Source: Actinomycetales bacterium
Lineage (GTDB): Bacteria; Actinomycetota; Actinomycetes; Mycobacteriales; Mycobacteriaceae
Direction: 5' to 3'
DNA length: 6,575 bases
Assembly (NCBI GenBank): GCA_012838715.1
Contig: DUOR01000473.1
Span: 1 to 6,575 of the forward strand
Shown here: positions 5,668 to 6,575 of the stretch, piece after piece
How positions within the stretch are numbered: position 1 is the stretch's first letter
Layout of the letters: every line of letters starts with the position of its first letter
Program-made: the position numbers and the translations under genes
Notes under the pieces: generated by a model
Databases searched by the model: none
The model's input: only the letters and a program-made list of their open reading frames with translations
What the model was told of the DNA's origin: nothing

Positions 5668-6575
5668 ATGGCCAATCCGTTCAGCAAGGGCTGGAAGTAC
5701 ATGATGTCCTCCTTCGACAAGAAGATCGAGGACAACGCCGACCCGAAGGTGCAGATCCACCAGGCCGCCGAGGCCGCCCGGGAACAGCACCGGCAGATTC
5801 AGCAGCAGGCCGCGGCGGTCATCGGCAACCGCAACCAGCTTGAGATGCAGCTCGCCCGCCTGAACAAGGAGCGCGACAAGCTCACCGCCAACGCGCGCAC
5901 CGCCGTTCAGCAGGCCGACGCCGCCCGAGCCGGCGGCGAAGAGGCGAAGGCCGCGGAGTTCGAGCAGACCGCCGGCGTGTTCGCCACGCAGCTGGTCAGC
6001 GTCGAAACCGAAATCGAGCAGACCACCGAAATGCACGCCCAGGCCGTCCGCGCCGCCGAGGAGGCGCAGCAGCAGGCCAAGCAGTCGCAGACGCGTTTCG
6101 AGGAACTGAAGACCCAGATCCGCGAACTGGAGTCGCAGGCCGACCAGGCGAAGATGCAGGAGCAGACCTCCCGCACCCTCGACGGCATGCAGGGCGTGTC
6201 CGACGACCCGAACGTGCCCACGCTCGAGGGCGTCCGCGAGAAGATCGAGGGCCGCTACGCGCGGGCCCTGGGCGCCCAGGAGCTCGCCGAGAACTCCGCC
6301 GCCGGCCGCATGGCCGAAATTGAGGCCGCGGGCACCGACGCCAGCGCCGACATGCGCCTCGCCGAAATCCGCGCCCAGATGGCGTCCGAGGGCGGGAACC
6401 AGCTCGAGTCCGGTGCGGGTGAGCCCGCGGGCGCCCTCGAGCAGGGCGATGCCGCGCAGGGGGCCGCGGAAGGTGCGGCCGAGGGTGCCGCCGCCCCCGA
6501 TACCGACGCAGCCCCCAATGCCGACGCGGCCGACGCCGAGCACCCGGACGTCGACGACGCGGACGTCACCGTCGA
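5668..6575 (+). CDS. pspA: PspA/IM30 family protein, 3'-partial
   Basis: Peripheral membrane protein of the phage-shock-protein A family, which assembles on the inner face of stressed membranes and preserves their integrity. The opening MANPFSKGWKYMMSSFDKKI, then ADPKVQIHQA, QQAAAVIGNRNQLEMQL, QAKMQEQ and VREKIEGRYARALGAQELAE, follows the mycobacterial 35-kDa antigen (Rv2744c type) closely from memory. Residues about 25-170 are heptad-like, Gln/Glu/Ala-rich coiled coil. A shorter helical part follows (185-241), then an acidic Ala/Gly/Asp tail (about 245-302 and beyond) that is longer than in the mycobacterial protein, which ends near 270. The frame stays open for 302 codons to the window edge. 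The start is set by AAAGGAG nine bases before the ATG. Mycobacterial pspA lies beside clgR; here the neighbour is a divergent secreted hydrolase. Confidence 0.93.
   Translation, partial: MANPFSKGWKYMMSSFDKKIEDNADPKVQIHQAAEAAREQHRQIQQQAAAVIGNRNQLEMQLARLNKERDKLTANARTAVQQADAARAGGEEAKAAEFEQTAGVFATQLVSVETEIEQTTEMHAQAVRAAEEAQQQAKQSQTRFEELKTQIRELESQADQAKMQEQTSRTLDGMQGVSDDPNVPTLEGVREKIEGRYARALGAQELAENSAAGRMAEIEAAGTDASADMRLAEIRAQMASEGGNQLESGAGEPAGALEQGDAAQGAAEGAAEGAAAPDTDAAPNADAADAEHPDVDDADVTV

Noticed and set aside
5638..6543. A 301-codon open frame on the minus strand opposite the PspA-like gene
   Set aside because: Its Leu/Gly repetitive composition mirrors the Gln/Glu/Ala codons of the coiled coil on the plus strand, and the plus-strand protein matches a known family from a well-placed ATG and Shine-Dalgarno.
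1..6575. Mobile element, CRISPR array, tRNA or rRNA
   Set aside because: No transposase or integrase motifs, long terminal repeats, regularly spaced repeats, or tRNA/rRNA signatures were seen on either strand.

Overview
The window is GC-rich (about 70%) and gene-dense, with strong G/C bias at third codon positions. The gene content (a DnaB helicase without an intein, a protein very like the mycobacterial 35-kDa antigen/PspA, and a secreted serine hydrolase with a C-terminal anchor) points to a Corynebacterium or close relative in the Mycobacteriales. This is inferred from protein content and base composition; no rRNA or other taxonomic marker is present.

Layout: (1) 2-1381, plus strand: most of dnaB, the replicative helicase, cut off at its 5' end and followed by a GC-rich stem-loop. 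(2) 1382-1656: intergenic leader with a possible -10 element, an 8-bp hairpin and an 11-bp-period direct repeat. (3) 1657-2848, plus: a membrane acyltransferase of the acyltransferase-3 family. Its best start (ATG 1657, good Shine-Dalgarno) lies one frame away from the body of the gene, and a run of seven G sits between the two. (4) 2848-3777, plus: a fumarylacetoacetate hydrolase (FAH) family enzyme overlapping the acyltransferase by one base. (5) 3778-3936: intergenic, with a CsoR-like near-palindrome and a hairpin just before the ribosome binding site. (6) 3937-4323, plus: a thioredoxin with a WCGPC active site. (7) 4324-4398: overlapping hairpins between convergent genes. (8) 4399-5523, minus: an exported beta-lactamase-fold serine hydrolase with a C-terminal membrane anchor, probably read from a leaderless transcript. 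(9) 5524-5667: divergent promoter region with two palindromes. (10) 5668 to the end, plus: a PspA/IM30 family protein cut off by the window edge.

The genes do not form one pathway. dnaB is housekeeping. The acyltransferase and FAH genes are probably co-transcribed and translationally coupled, but no shared substrate is evident. The thioredoxin is a cytoplasmic redox protein with its own upstream region. The hydrolase and the PspA-like protein share a divergent promoter region and both act at the cell envelope, so joint control under envelope stress is plausible but unproven. I see no mobile element, CRISPR array, RNA gene or clearly new system. The strongest oddity is the frame break at the G run at the start of the acyltransferase.
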